From positions 6,331,501-6,395,500 of the forward strand of contig NZ_CP050177.1 of assembly GCF_011694815.1 (NCBI RefSeq): a stretch of 64,000 nucleotides of DNA. Direction: 5' to 3'. The translations under genes were made by a program, and so were the position numbers. Origin of the DNA: Streptomyces liangshanensis (lineage in GTDB: Bacteria > Actinomycetota > Actinomycetes > Streptomycetales > Streptomycetaceae). Shown here piece by piece: positions 34,316-42,285 of this stretch (position 1 is its first letter; each line of letters opens with the position of its first letter). The notes beneath the pieces are model-generated. The model saw only the letters and a program-made list of their open reading frames with translations. It had not been told where the DNA came from and did no database searches.

Positions 34316-35080
34316 ATGAGTTCGGTGCAGGGTGCACGCGTGGTCGTCACGGGAGCCGGCGGCGGGATAGGCGCCGCCCTCGCCCGCAGATTCGCCGCCG
34401 AGGGGGACACGGTCGTCGTCAACGACCTCGACGCGGACAAGGCCGCCGCCGTCGCCGAGGAGATCGGCGGCATCGCCCTTCCCGGCGACGCCTCGCTGAT
34501 CGTGGAGGCCGCCCGCGAGGCCCTCGGCGGAACGGTCGACGTCTACTGCGCCAACGCGGGCGTCGGCTCGCCCGGCGACGGCCTCGCGGGGGACGACGTG
34601 TGGTCCGACGCCTGGGACGTCAACGTCATGGCGCACGTCCGGGCCGGCCGCGCGCTGCTGCCCGAGTGGCTGGAGCGGGGCAGCGGCCGGTTCGTCTCGA
34701 CCGTCTCGGCCGCCGGACTGCTCACGATGATCGGCGCGGCCCCGTACAGCGCCACCAAGCACGCGGCACTGGCCTACGCGGAATGGCTCTCCCTGACCTA
34801 CCGCCACCGCGGCCTCCAGGTCCACGCGATCTGCCCGCAAGGGGTACGTACGGACATGCTCACCGCCTCCGGTACCGCCGGCGAACAGGTCCTCGTCCCC
34901 ACCGCCATCGAGCCCGAGGCGGTCGTCGACGCCCTGTTCCACGCCATGGCCAACCATCGCTTCCTGGTCCTGCCGCACCCCGAGGTCGCCCGGTACGCCC
35001 AGGCGCGCGCCCACGACACCGACCGCTGGCTGCGCGGGATGAACCGCGTCCAGCGCGCCTGGGAAGAGGCGGCGGAATGA
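34316..35080 (+). CDS. Short-chain dehydrogenase/reductase
   Basis: A 254-residue NAD(P)-dependent oxidoreductase. Cofactor loop TGAGGGIGAALARRF, CANAGVG, catalytic Ser in STVSAAG and YSATKHAAL with the YxxxK pair. VNDLDADKA after the second strand favours NAD. It starts behind AGGCAGG and its stop overlaps the acyl-CoA ligase start (ATGA). In context with a ligase, a kinase and an ACAD11-like dehydrogenase it could be the counterpart of LvaD, which reduces a 4-oxoacyl-CoA to the 4-hydroxy compound. That role is inference from the gene set. Confidence 0.9.
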   Translation: MSSVQGARVVVTGAGGGIGAALARRFAAEGDTVVVNDLDADKAAAVAEEIGGIALPGDASLIVEAAREALGGTVDVYCANAGVGSPGDGLAGDDVWSDAWDVNVMAHVRAGRALLPEWLERGSGRFVSTVSAAGLLTMIGAAPYSATKHAALAYAEWLSLTYRHRGLQVHAICPQGVRTDMLTASGTAGEQVLVPTAIEPEAVVDALFHAMANHRFLVLPHPEVARYAQARAHDTDRWLRGMNRVQRAWEEAAE

Positions 35081-36735
35081 CGGCGTCCGGCTACGCGGCG
35101 CGGCCCTGGCTCCACCTCCTGAGCGAGGCCCAGCGCGCCCCCGTGCACCCGCCCGCCTCGGTGGTGCACGCGCTGCGCGCCGCCGTGGCCCGTACCCCCG
35201 AGCACACCGCGCTCGCCTACTTCGACGGCAGGATCGACTACCGCGAGACCGACGCGCTCTCCGACTCCGTGGCCGGCCACCTCGCCTCCCGGGGCCTGCG
35301 GCGCGGCGACCGGGTCGCGATCATGCTCCAGAACAGCCCGCAGTTCGTCCTCGCGCTGCTCGGCGCGTGGAAGGCCGGCGCGACGGTCGTCCCCGTCAAC
35401 CCGATGTACAAGTCGGCCGAGGTCGCCCACGTCCTGGCCGACGCCGAGGTCACCGCCCTGGTCTGCGCCGACCGCTCGTGGGAGGCGTTCCTGCGCGGGA
35501 CGGTCGCCGCCTCGCCCGTCCGGATCGTCCTCACCACCTGCGAACGCGACCTCCAGACCCGGGACGACCCCCGCGTCCTCGCCTTCGACCGGCTGCCCGT
35601 CCCCGCCGACACCGACGACCTGCTCGCCGTCGCCCGCCGGGGCCTCCCGCTGCCCGCCGAACGCGGCCCCGCCGCCGAGGACGTGGCGCTCATCAGCTAC
35701 ACCTCGGGGACGAGCGGCCGGCCCAAGGGCGCCATGAACACCCACGCCAACATCATGGTCAACGCCGAACGCCAGCGCGCCGGCCACCCGCTCGCGCCCG
35801 GCGCCGGCTACTTCGCGCTCGCGCCGCTCTTCCACATCACCGGCATGGTCTGCGAACTCGCCGCCTGCTTCGCCAACGCGGGCACCCTCGTCCTCGCCTA
35901 CCGCTTCCACCCCGGCGTGGTCCTCGACGCCTTCGCCGAACACCGCCCCGCGTACACCGTCGGCCCGTCCACCGCCTTCATGGCGCTCGCCGCGCACCCC
36001 GACGCGACCCCCGGCCACTTCGACTCCTTCCAGGTGATCTCGTCGGGCGGGGCGCCGCTGCCGCCCGCGCTGGTGGAGAAGTTCCGCGCGGGCTTCGGGC
36101 CGTACCTGCGCAACGGCTACGGGCTCACCGAGTGCACCGCCCCCTGCGCCTCCGTACCGCACCAGCGGGAGGCCCCGGTCGACCCCGCCTCCGGCACGCT
36201 CTCCGTCGGGGTGCCGGGACCGGACACTGTGGTACGGATCGTGGACGAGGCGGGGGAGGACGTGCCGTTCGGCGAGCAGGGCGAGATCGCCGTACGCGGC
36301 CCGCAGGTCGTCCCCGGCTACTGGCGGCTGCCCGAGGCGACCGGGGAGGCCTTCCCCGACGGGGAGCTGCGCACGGGCGACATCGGGTTCATGGACCGGG
36401 ACGGCTGGCTGTACGTGGTCGACCGCAAGAAGGACATGATCAACGCGTCGGGGTTCAAGGTCTGGCCGCGCGAGGTCGAGGACGTCCTGTACACCCACCC
36501 CGCCGTCCGGGAGGCGGCCGTGGTCGGCGTCCCCGACGCGTACCGGGGCGAGAGCGTCAAGGCGTACGTCAGCCTGCGCCCCGGCACGTCGGTGGAGCCC
36601 GCGGAGCTGGCCGCGTACTGCGCCGAAAGGCTCGCCGCGTACAAGTACCCCCGCGAGGTCGAGATCCTGGGCGAGCTGCCCAAGACCGCGAGTGGGAAGA
36701 TCCTCAGGCGGGAATTGCGTTCCCCTTCCGGGTGA
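35077..36735 (+). CDS. AMP-forming acyl-CoA synthetase
   Basis: A 552-residue ligase that activates a carboxylic acid with ATP and CoA. Motifs: phosphate loop YTSGTSGRPKGAM, NGYGLTECTAP, RTGDIGFMDRDGWLYVVDRK (adenylate and hinge), and the C-terminal catalytic lysine in PKTASGKILRREL. Length and order are full. It is translationally coupled to the SDR gene. The TetR gene follows at 105 bp. The acid is unknown. By analogy with LvaE it may activate a short oxo- or hydroxy-acid, but the family is broad. Confidence 0.92.
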   Translation: MTASGYAARPWLHLLSEAQRAPVHPPASVVHALRAAVARTPEHTALAYFDGRIDYRETDALSDSVAGHLASRGLRRGDRVAIMLQNSPQFVLALLGAWKAGATVVPVNPMYKSAEVAHVLADAEVTALVCADRSWEAFLRGTVAASPVRIVLTTCERDLQTRDDPRVLAFDRLPVPADTDDLLAVARRGLPLPAERGPAAEDVALISYTSGTSGRPKGAMNTHANIMVNAERQRAGHPLAPGAGYFALAPLFHITGMVCELAACFANAGTLVLAYRFHPGVVLDAFAEHRPAYTVGPSTAFMALAAHPDATPGHFDSFQVISSGGAPLPPALVEKFRAGFGPYLRNGYGLTECTAPCASVPHQREAPVDPASGTLSVGVPGPDTVVRIVDEAGEDVPFGEQGEIAVRGPQVVPGYWRLPEATGEAFPDGELRTGDIGFMDRDGWLYVVDRKKDMINASGFKVWPREVEDVLYTHPAVREAAVVGVPDAYRGESVKAYVSLRPGTSVEPAELAAYCAERLAAYKYPREVEILGELPKTASGKILRRELRSPSG

Positions 36736-36840
36736 GATGCGTCTCAGTCGGGCCCGGAGTGCCTCCGGAGTGCGGTCCGGACTCGTGGCACAGATATGCG
36801 TACAGATGTGCGGCACGGAACGAAAGGCAGGTGGCGGCTC

Positions 36841-37434
36841 ATGGCCAGGATCACGGAGGAGGGCGGGGTGCCCGTCCCCCAGCGGCTGCTGGCCGCCGCC
36901 ACCCGGCTCTTCGCGGAGCAGGGGTACGACCGGACGTCGGTCCAGGAGATCGTGGAGGCGGCGGGCGTCACCAAGGGCGCCCTCTACCACTACTTCGGCT
37001 CCAAGGAGGACCTCCTCCAGGAGGTGTACGCCCGCGTCCTGCGCCTCCAGCAGGAACGCCTGGACGCCTTCGCCGAGGCGGACGAGCCGGTGGAACAGCG
37101 CCTGAGGGCCGCCGCGGCCGACGTCGTCGTGACGACGATCGACAACCTGGACGACGCGGCGATCTTCTTCCGCTCGATGCACCACCTGAGCCCGGAGAAG
37201 AACAAGGAGGTACGTGTCGAGCGCCGCCGCTACCACGAACGCTTCCGGGCCCTGGTCGAGGAGGGGCAGCGCGCGGGCGTCTTCTCGACGGCCACGCCGG
37301 CGGACCTGGTGGTGGACTACCACTTCGGCTCGGTCCACCACCTCTCCACCTGGTACCGCCCCGACGGCCCCCTCACCCCCCACCAGGTAGCGGCCCACCT
37401 GGCAGACCTCCTCCTGAGGGCGCTGCGCCCCTAG
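36841..37434 (+). CDS. TetR-family regulator of the split SDR/ligase and dehydrogenase/kinase genes
   Basis: A 197-residue regulator with LLAAATRLFAEQGYDRTSVQ and EIVEAAGVTKGALYHYFGSK as its helix-turn-helix region. The C-terminal domain (FRSMHHLSPEKNKEVRVERR) is of the TetR_C type common in acyl-CoA-responsive repressors. ATG 36841 follows AGGTGG. It is the third gene after operator A. It is the only regulator between the two operator copies, so it is the best candidate to bind both. I found no copy of the motif directly before it. Confidence 0.88.
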   Translation: MARITEEGGVPVPQRLLAAATRLFAEQGYDRTSVQEIVEAAGVTKGALYHYFGSKEDLLQEVYARVLRLQQERLDAFAEADEPVEQRLRAAAADVVVTTIDNLDDAAIFFRSMHHLSPEKNKEVRVERRRYHERFRALVEEGQRAGVFSTATPADLVVDYHFGSVHHLSTWYRPDGPLTPHQVAAHLADLLLRALRP

Positions 37435-37446
37435 CGCCGCCCGCTC

Positions 37447-38178
37447 TCAACCCTCCAGCTTGGCCCGGATCTCCTGGAGGGCGGCCGTCACGCGCTCCTC
37501 GGTGCCCGCCTTGTCGAGGCCGAGCCCGCTGAGCACGCCCCCGCCGTCCTCCTGCTCCAGCAGCGCCAGCAACACGTGCTCCGTGCCGATGTAGTTGTGG
37601 CCCAGCCGCAGGGCCTCGCGGAAGGTGAGTTCGAGGGCCTTCTTCGCGAGGGCGTCGAAGGGGACGAGGTCGGGCACGGGGTCACCGGAGGGTTCGGGCA
37701 GGGCCTCGGTCACGGCCGCCCGGACCGTCTCCAGCTCCACGCCCTGGGAGACGACCACCTTCGCGGCCAGCCCCTCCGGGTCGTCGATCAGCCCGAGGGC
37801 GAGGTGCCCCGCGTGGATCTGCGTGTACCCCCCTTCGCGTGCCTCGTTCTGGGACGCGACCACGAGGCTCCTGGCGCGCGGGGTGAACCTGCTGAAGTCC
37901 TGGTTCGTGTGGGGCCCGGGCTCGTCCTTGGTCACGAATCGCTTCTGCACGGCCTGCCGCGTGACGCCCATGGACTTGCCGATCTCGGTCCACGAGGCGC
38001 CGGAGCGACGGGCCTGGTCGACGAAGTGACCGATGAGGTGGTCCGCGATCTCACCGAGGTGGTCGGCGGCGACGACGGCGCTCTGCAACTGGTCGAGGGC
38101 GTCGCCGTGCACGTTCTTGATGGCCTCGATGAGGTCGTCGAGGCGAACGGGATTGTTGACCTGAGTGGGTTTCACCAT
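37447..38178 (-). CDS. Clp N-terminal-domain protein with an N-terminal helix-turn-helix
   Basis: A 243-residue protein. Residues about 55-85 hold an HTH-like segment (SGASWTEIGKSMGVTRQAVQ), after an N-terminal helical region (DDLIEAIKNVHGDALDQLQS). Residues about 93-240 are two Clp_N repeats (FSRFTPRARSLVVASQNEAR; LGHNYIGTEHVLLALLEQED) as in the substrate/adaptor-binding N-domain of ClpC/ClpA, with no ATPase. It may be a DNA-binding regulator that senses or recruits proteolytic partners. The start codon lies six bases after a -10 and under two palindromes, indicating leaderless, probably autoregulated expression. Confidence 0.85.
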   Translation of the reverse strand: MVKPTQVNNPVRLDDLIEAIKNVHGDALDQLQSAVVAADHLGEIADHLIGHFVDQARRSGASWTEIGKSMGVTRQAVQKRFVTKDEPGPHTNQDFSRFTPRARSLVVASQNEAREGGYTQIHAGHLALGLIDDPEGLAAKVVVSQGVELETVRAAVTEALPEPSGDPVPDLVPFDALAKKALELTFREALRLGHNYIGTEHVLLALLEQEDGGGVLSGLGLDKAGTEERVTAALQEIRAKLEG

Positions 38179-38179
38179 A

Positions 38180-38226
38180 ACGCAACCCTAGGTTGACACC
38201 CCACCCCTGTCAACCCAAGGTTGACA
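38180..38226 (-). promoter_or_regulatory. Leaderless promoter with two palindromic operators for the Clp-N/HTH gene
   Basis: On the minus strand TTGACA (38213-38208), a 17-base spacer, and TAGGGT (38190-38185) form a near-consensus promoter; ATG follows six bases after the -10. TGTCAACC-CAA-GGTTGACA (38208-38226) is a perfect 8+3+8 palindrome over the -35, and CAACC-CTA-GGTTG (38183-38195) covers the -10, both with the same half-site GGTTG(ACA). Confidence 0.8.
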
Positions 38227-38249
38227 CCCCCATGGCCGCGCCACCCCAC

Positions 38250-38494
38250 TGTCCTCAATCGCCGGACGGGCTTGGTTTGTTTGGGCGCGCGCCTGGGAGG
38301 GGGGCGGGCAGGGGTCGTGTCCGGAACGTAGAGCGTGTTTTGTGTCGCGTGACGGGGGATACCAGGACAGCTTGTTGCGCGCGACGTAAAACATGCAGTG
38401 CAGGACACGGCCCCTGCCCGACCCCCGGCGACGAGCAGCAGATCAGATCCGGGCCGCAGCGGGCAAAATCAAGCCCGTCCGGCGATTGAGGACA
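38250..38494. repeat. 245-bp nested inverted-repeat element (MITE-like)
   Basis: Perfect 25-bp outer arms (38250-38274 and 38470-38494) enclose a second pair of 18-bp arms (38305-38322 with 38403-38420, one mismatch) and a third, weaker pair (about 38333-38349 with 38379-38395, 14 of 17). The outer arm resembles the CAATCGCCGGACGGGCTTG words common in Streptomyces intergenic regions (recalled). No gene or target-site duplication is visible. It lies between the 3' end of the acyl-CoA dehydrogenase gene and the Clp-N promoter. Confidence 0.75.
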
Positions 38495-38509
38495 ACAGGG
38501 GGCTCAACG

Positions 38510-39754
38510 TCACCGGTACCGGGACAGCTCCCGTCGCGCCAACGACCGCTGATGCACCTCGTCCGGCCCGTCCGCCAACTGCAACGTCCGCGCCGCCGCC
38601 CACAACTCCGCCAGCGGGAAGTCCTGACTCACCCCACCCGCCCCGTGCAACTGCACCGCCCGGTCGAGGATCCCCACCACCGCCCGCGGCGTAGCGATCT
38701 TGATCGCCTGGATCTCCGTGTGCGCCCCCCGATTCCCCACCGTGTCCATCAGCCACGCCGTCTTGAGCACCAGCAGCCGCAGCTGCTCGACGGTCACCCG
38801 GGCGTCCGCGATCCAGTTCCCCACCACCCCCTGATCGGCGAGCGGGCGGCCGAAGGCGGTACGGGACAGCGCCCGCCGGCACATCAGCTCGATCGCGCGC
38901 TCCGCCATGCCGATCAGACGCATGCAGTGGTGGATCCGCCCGGGCCCGAGCCGCGCCTGCGCGATCGCGAACCCGCCGCCCTCCTCGCCCACCAGGTTCG
39001 ACGCGGGCACCCGTACCCCGTCGAAGACGACCTCCGCGTGCCCGCCGTGCGCGTGGTCCTCGTACCCGTACACCCGCATCGCCCGCCGTACCTCGACCCC
39101 GGGCGCGTCGCGCGGGACGAGGATCATCGACTGCCGGCGGCGGACGTCCGCGCCGTCCGGATCGGTCTTGCCCATCACGATGAAGACCGCGCAGTCCGGG
39201 TTCATCGCCCCGGAGATGTACCACTTGCGGCCCGTGACGACGTAGTCGTCCCCGTCCCGCTCGATGCGGGTCCGTACGTTCGTCGCGTCGGACGAGGCCA
39301 CCTCCGGCTCGGTCATCGCGAACGCGGACCGGATCTCGCCCGCGAGCAACGGCTCCAGCCACTGCTTCTTCTGCGGCTCCGAGCCGAACTGCGCGAGCAG
39401 CTCCATGTTCCCGGTGTCCGGCGCCGCGCAGTTCAGCGCGGTCGGCGCCAGGTCGGGCGAGCGCCCGGTGATCTCCGCGAGCGGCGCGTACTGGAGGTTG
39501 GTCAACCCCGCCCCGAGCCCCGCGCCAACCCCGCCCCCGGCCTCACCCCCCGAGTCCGGCAGGAACAGGTTCCACAACCCCTGCCGGCGCGCCTCCGCCT
39601 TCAGCTCCTCCACCACCGCCGGCGTGTCCCACGGGCTCGCCAGCCGCTCCCGCTGCTCCCGCGCGACGGCCTCCGCGGGGTACACCTGCGTGTCCATGAA
39701 GGCCAGCAGCCGCTCGCGCAGCTCCTCCGTACGGGCGTCGAATGCGAAGTCCAT
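38510..39754 (-). CDS. Acyl-CoA dehydrogenase of the ACAD10/ACAD11 type
   Basis: A 414-residue flavoprotein. AMTEPEVASSDATNVRTRI replaces the usual TEPxxGSD loop, as in ACAD10/11; GRKWYISGAMNP and LQLHGAGG-type segments (VQLHGAGGVSQDFPLAELWA) follow, and the catalytic region reads ADGPDEVHQRSLARRE, with Asp where most dehydrogenases have Glu. In ACAD11 and Pseudomonas LvaC such enzymes act on 4-phosphorylated acyl-CoAs to give an enoyl or 3-hydroxyacyl-CoA. The kinase gene is six bases upstream in the same operon. It ends next to a large inverted-repeat element. Confidence 0.9.
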   Translation of the reverse strand: MDFAFDARTEELRERLLAFMDTQVYPAEAVAREQRERLASPWDTPAVVEELKAEARRQGLWNLFLPDSGGEAGGGVGAGLGAGLTNLQYAPLAEITGRSPDLAPTALNCAAPDTGNMELLAQFGSEPQKKQWLEPLLAGEIRSAFAMTEPEVASSDATNVRTRIERDGDDYVVTGRKWYISGAMNPDCAVFIVMGKTDPDGADVRRRQSMILVPRDAPGVEVRRAMRVYGYEDHAHGGHAEVVFDGVRVPASNLVGEEGGGFAIAQARLGPGRIHHCMRLIGMAERAIELMCRRALSRTAFGRPLADQGVVGNWIADARVTVEQLRLLVLKTAWLMDTVGNRGAHTEIQAIKIATPRAVVGILDRAVQLHGAGGVSQDFPLAELWAAARTLQLADGPDEVHQRSLARRELSRYR

Positions 39755-39760
39755 GGGTGA

Positions 39761-40780
39761 TCAGCCTTCCTGAAGGGTCGTGAGGCCGTGCTCGATGAAG
39801 ACGGGGACCAGCGTGCCGATCCGGTCGAAGCCGGGCCCGACGGTCCTGCCGAGGGTGTAGCGGTAGTGGATGCCCTCCAGGATCACGGCGAGCTTGAACC
39901 ACGCGAACGCCGTGTACCACGCGAGCCCCCCGGTGTCCCGGCCCGAACGGGCCGCGTACCGCTCGACCAGCTCGGCCGGCTCCGGATGCCCGGCCGCCCC
40001 CGCCGTCGTGCTGATCGGCGAGCCGGTCACCTCCAGGCGCGCGCTGTACATCACCAGCAGGCCCAGGTCGGTCAGCGGATCGCCGAGCGTGGACATCTCC
40101 CAGTCGAGGACGGCGTTGATCCGGTCGCCCTCGCCGATCAGGACGTTGTCGAGCCGGAAGTCGCCGTGGATCACGGTGGGTTCGGGGGAGTCGGGCAGCG
40201 CGCGGCCGAGGGCGGCCTGGAGTTCGTCGATGCCGGCCAGCGCCCGCCCCCGGGAGGCCGCCAACTGCTTCGCCCAGCGGCGCAGTTGCCGGTCGAGGAA
40301 GCCCTCGGGCCGCCCGAAGTCACCCAGCCCGACCGCCTCCGGGTCGACGGCGTGCAGGTCGACCAGCGTGTCCACCAGGGACAGGATCGCGGCGCGCGTG
40401 CGCGCGGGCCCGAGCGGGGCGAGTTGTTCGGCCGTACGGTACGGCGTGCCCGCCACATGCTCCATGACGTAGAAGGGGGCGCCGAGGACGGACTCGTCCG
40501 CGCAGAACAGCAGCGGCTCCGGCACCGGCACGGACGTCGGGTGCAGCGCGCTGATCACGCGGAACTCCCGCTTCATGTCGTGCGCGGTGGCCAGGACGTG
40601 GCCGAGCGGGGGCCGGCGGACCACCCAGCTGTCCGTCCCGTCCGTGACGGCGTAGGTGAGGTTGGACCGGCCGCCCTCGATCAGGCGGGCGTCCACAGGG
40701 CCGCTCACCAGCCCCGGTCGTACGCGGTCCAGGTGGGCGCGCAGCTTCTCCGGGTCGAGTCCTGGCGGGACTGGGCTCAT
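39761..40780 (-). CDS. Aminoglycoside-phosphotransferase-fold kinase (ACAD10/11 N-domain, LvaA-like)
   Basis: A 339-residue APH-fold protein: EGGRSNLTYAVTD (nucleotide loop), VVRRPPLG, MEHVAGTPYRT (hinge), the catalytic loop VIHGDFRLDNVLI and the metal Asp in LDWEMSTLGDPLTDLG. This is the kinase fold fused to ACAD in mammalian ACAD10/11 and separate as LvaA in Pseudomonas, where it phosphorylates the 4-hydroxyl of 4-hydroxyacyl-CoA. Antibiotic resistance is unlikely given its partner. It is first in its operon, behind operator B. A small LvaB-like subunit was not found. Confidence 0.9.
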   Translation of the reverse strand: MSPVPPGLDPEKLRAHLDRVRPGLVSGPVDARLIEGGRSNLTYAVTDGTDSWVVRRPPLGHVLATAHDMKREFRVISALHPTSVPVPEPLLFCADESVLGAPFYVMEHVAGTPYRTAEQLAPLGPARTRAAILSLVDTLVDLHAVDPEAVGLGDFGRPEGFLDRQLRRWAKQLAASRGRALAGIDELQAALGRALPDSPEPTVIHGDFRLDNVLIGEGDRINAVLDWEMSTLGDPLTDLGLLVMYSARLEVTGSPISTTAGAAGHPEPAELVERYAARSGRDTGGLAWYTAFAWFKLAVILEGIHYRYTLGRTVGPGFDRIGTLVPVFIEHGLTTLQEG

Positions 40781-40830
40781 CGTGCGTACCTCCGTGGCTC
40801 ACGACGGTGGGCGTACCGTCGTGACGTAAT

Positions 40831-40850
40831 GATGCCGACCAGTCGGTATG
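40831..40850 (-). promoter_or_regulatory. Operator B of the kinase / acyl-CoA dehydrogenase operon
   Basis: GATGCCGACCAGTCGGTATG contains TGCCGAC-CA-GTCGGTA (6 of 7 pairs) and the 13-mer ACCAGTCGGTATG present on the opposite strand in operator A. It lies 50 bases before the kinase start. Confidence 0.72.
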
Positions 40851-40946
40851 CCGTCCACCACATGGTCCGGGAAACAGGGGACGAGAGACGGACGCCACCG
40901 TCCCCGCCTCTAGCTCCACGGTCGCTCCTCTGAATAGAGTTCACGT

Positions 40947-42236
40947 ATGGATACCGCGCTGCTCATCGACGAGGTCCGGCTCACCCCCATCCTCATCGCC
41001 GACCCCCCGCTGCTGAACACGCAGGGGGTGCACCAGCCCTACACCCCCCGGCTCGTCGTGGAGGTCGTCACGCGCGGCGGGGTCACGGGGATCGGCGAGA
41101 CGTACGGCGACGGGAAGTACCTGGCGCTGGCGGAGCCGCTCGCGCGGGCGCTCCCGGGCCGCCCGGTCAGCGATGTGAACGGGCTGTTCGCGCTGGCCGA
41201 CGAGGTGTGCGGCGATCCCGGCAGCACGGACGCGCGGGTGGACGCGGGCGGGCTGCGCGGGGTGCAGACCGCCGACAAGCTCCGCCTCTCCGTCGTCTCG
41301 GGCTTCGAGGTCGCCTGCCTGGACGCCCTCGGCAGGACGGTCGGCCTGCCGGTGCACGCGCTGCTCGGCGGCAAGGTCCGGGACACCGTCGAGTACAGCG
41401 CGTACCTCTTCTACCGCTGGGCGGAGCACCCGGGCGGCGGCGCCGAGGACGACTGGGACGCGGCCCTCGACCCGGCGGGCGTGGTCGCCCAGGCGCGTCG
41501 CTTCTCCGAGGAGTACGGCTTCTCGTCGTTCAAGCTCAAGGGCGGGGTGTTCGAGCCCGACCAGGAGATCGCGGCCGTCCGGGCGCTCGCCGAGGCGTTC
41601 CCCGGGCAGCCCCTGCGGCTCGACCCCAACGGCGCCTGGTCCGTGCCGACGTCGCTGTACGTCGCCGAGCGACTGGCGGACGTCCTGGAGTACCTGGAGG
41701 ACCCGGCGAGCGGGACGGACCTGATGGCCCAGGTGTCGGCGGGCACGTCCGTGCCGCTGGCCACCAACATGTGCGTCACGACCGTGCCCGAGATCGCCGA
41801 GGCCTTCGCCTCGGACGCGGTGCAGGTCGTGCTCTCCGACCACCACTACTGGGGCGGACTGCACCGGACCCGTGAACTCGCCTCCGTCTGCCGCACGTTC
41901 GGCGTGGGGCTCTCGATGCACTCCAACACCCACCTGGGGATCAGCCTGGCCGCGATGACCCACGTCGCCGCGACCGTCCCGAACCTCGACTACGCCTGCG
42001 ACAGCCACTACCCGTGGCAGACCGAGGACGTCATCACCGCCCGGCACACCTTCAGGAACGGCCGGCTCGACGTGTCCGACGCGCCCGGGCTCGGGGTGGA
42101 ACTGGACCGCGAGAAGCTCGCCGTACTGCACCGGCGGTGGCTCGACGACGACGGCCGGATGCGCGAGCGGGACGACGCGGCGGCGATGCGCGAGGCGGAC
42201 CCGGCGTGGAAGACCCCGACGATCCCGCGCTGGTGA
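40947..42236 (+). CDS. Glucarate-dehydratase-like enolase-superfamily enzyme
   Basis: A 429-residue sugar-acid dehydratase. The N-terminal cap (LTPILIADPPLLNTQGVHQP) and the TIM-barrel carry the GlucD pattern: SSFKLKGGVF with the catalytic lysine (K198), LDPNGAW and YLEDPASG (metal ligands), LATNMCVTT, and GLSMHSNTHLGISLA with the catalytic histidine (H325). It should dehydrate D-glucarate or a related diacid to a 2-keto-3-deoxy acid. No sugar-acid transporter or aldolase is adjacent, so the substrate is uncertain. It is transcribed divergently from the kinase operon. Confidence 0.9.
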   Translation: MDTALLIDEVRLTPILIADPPLLNTQGVHQPYTPRLVVEVVTRGGVTGIGETYGDGKYLALAEPLARALPGRPVSDVNGLFALADEVCGDPGSTDARVDAGGLRGVQTADKLRLSVVSGFEVACLDALGRTVGLPVHALLGGKVRDTVEYSAYLFYRWAEHPGGGAEDDWDAALDPAGVVAQARRFSEEYGFSSFKLKGGVFEPDQEIAAVRALAEAFPGQPLRLDPNGAWSVPTSLYVAERLADVLEYLEDPASGTDLMAQVSAGTSVPLATNMCVTTVPEIAEAFASDAVQVVLSDHHYWGGLHRTRELASVCRTFGVGLSMHSNTHLGISLAAMTHVAATVPNLDYACDSHYPWQTEDVITARHTFRNGRLDVSDAPGLGVELDREKLAVLHRRWLDDDGRMRERDDAAAMREADPAWKTPTIPRW

Positions 42237-42285
42237 GGGGGCCGGCCGGCCGATCCGCCGCCCTCGCGGCACATCTGACGTCCCC

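Noticed and set aside
39761..40780. Aminoglycoside resistance gene
   Set aside because: The APH fold is shared with metabolic kinases, and the partner six bases away is an ACAD10/11-type dehydrogenase, which favours the metabolic role.
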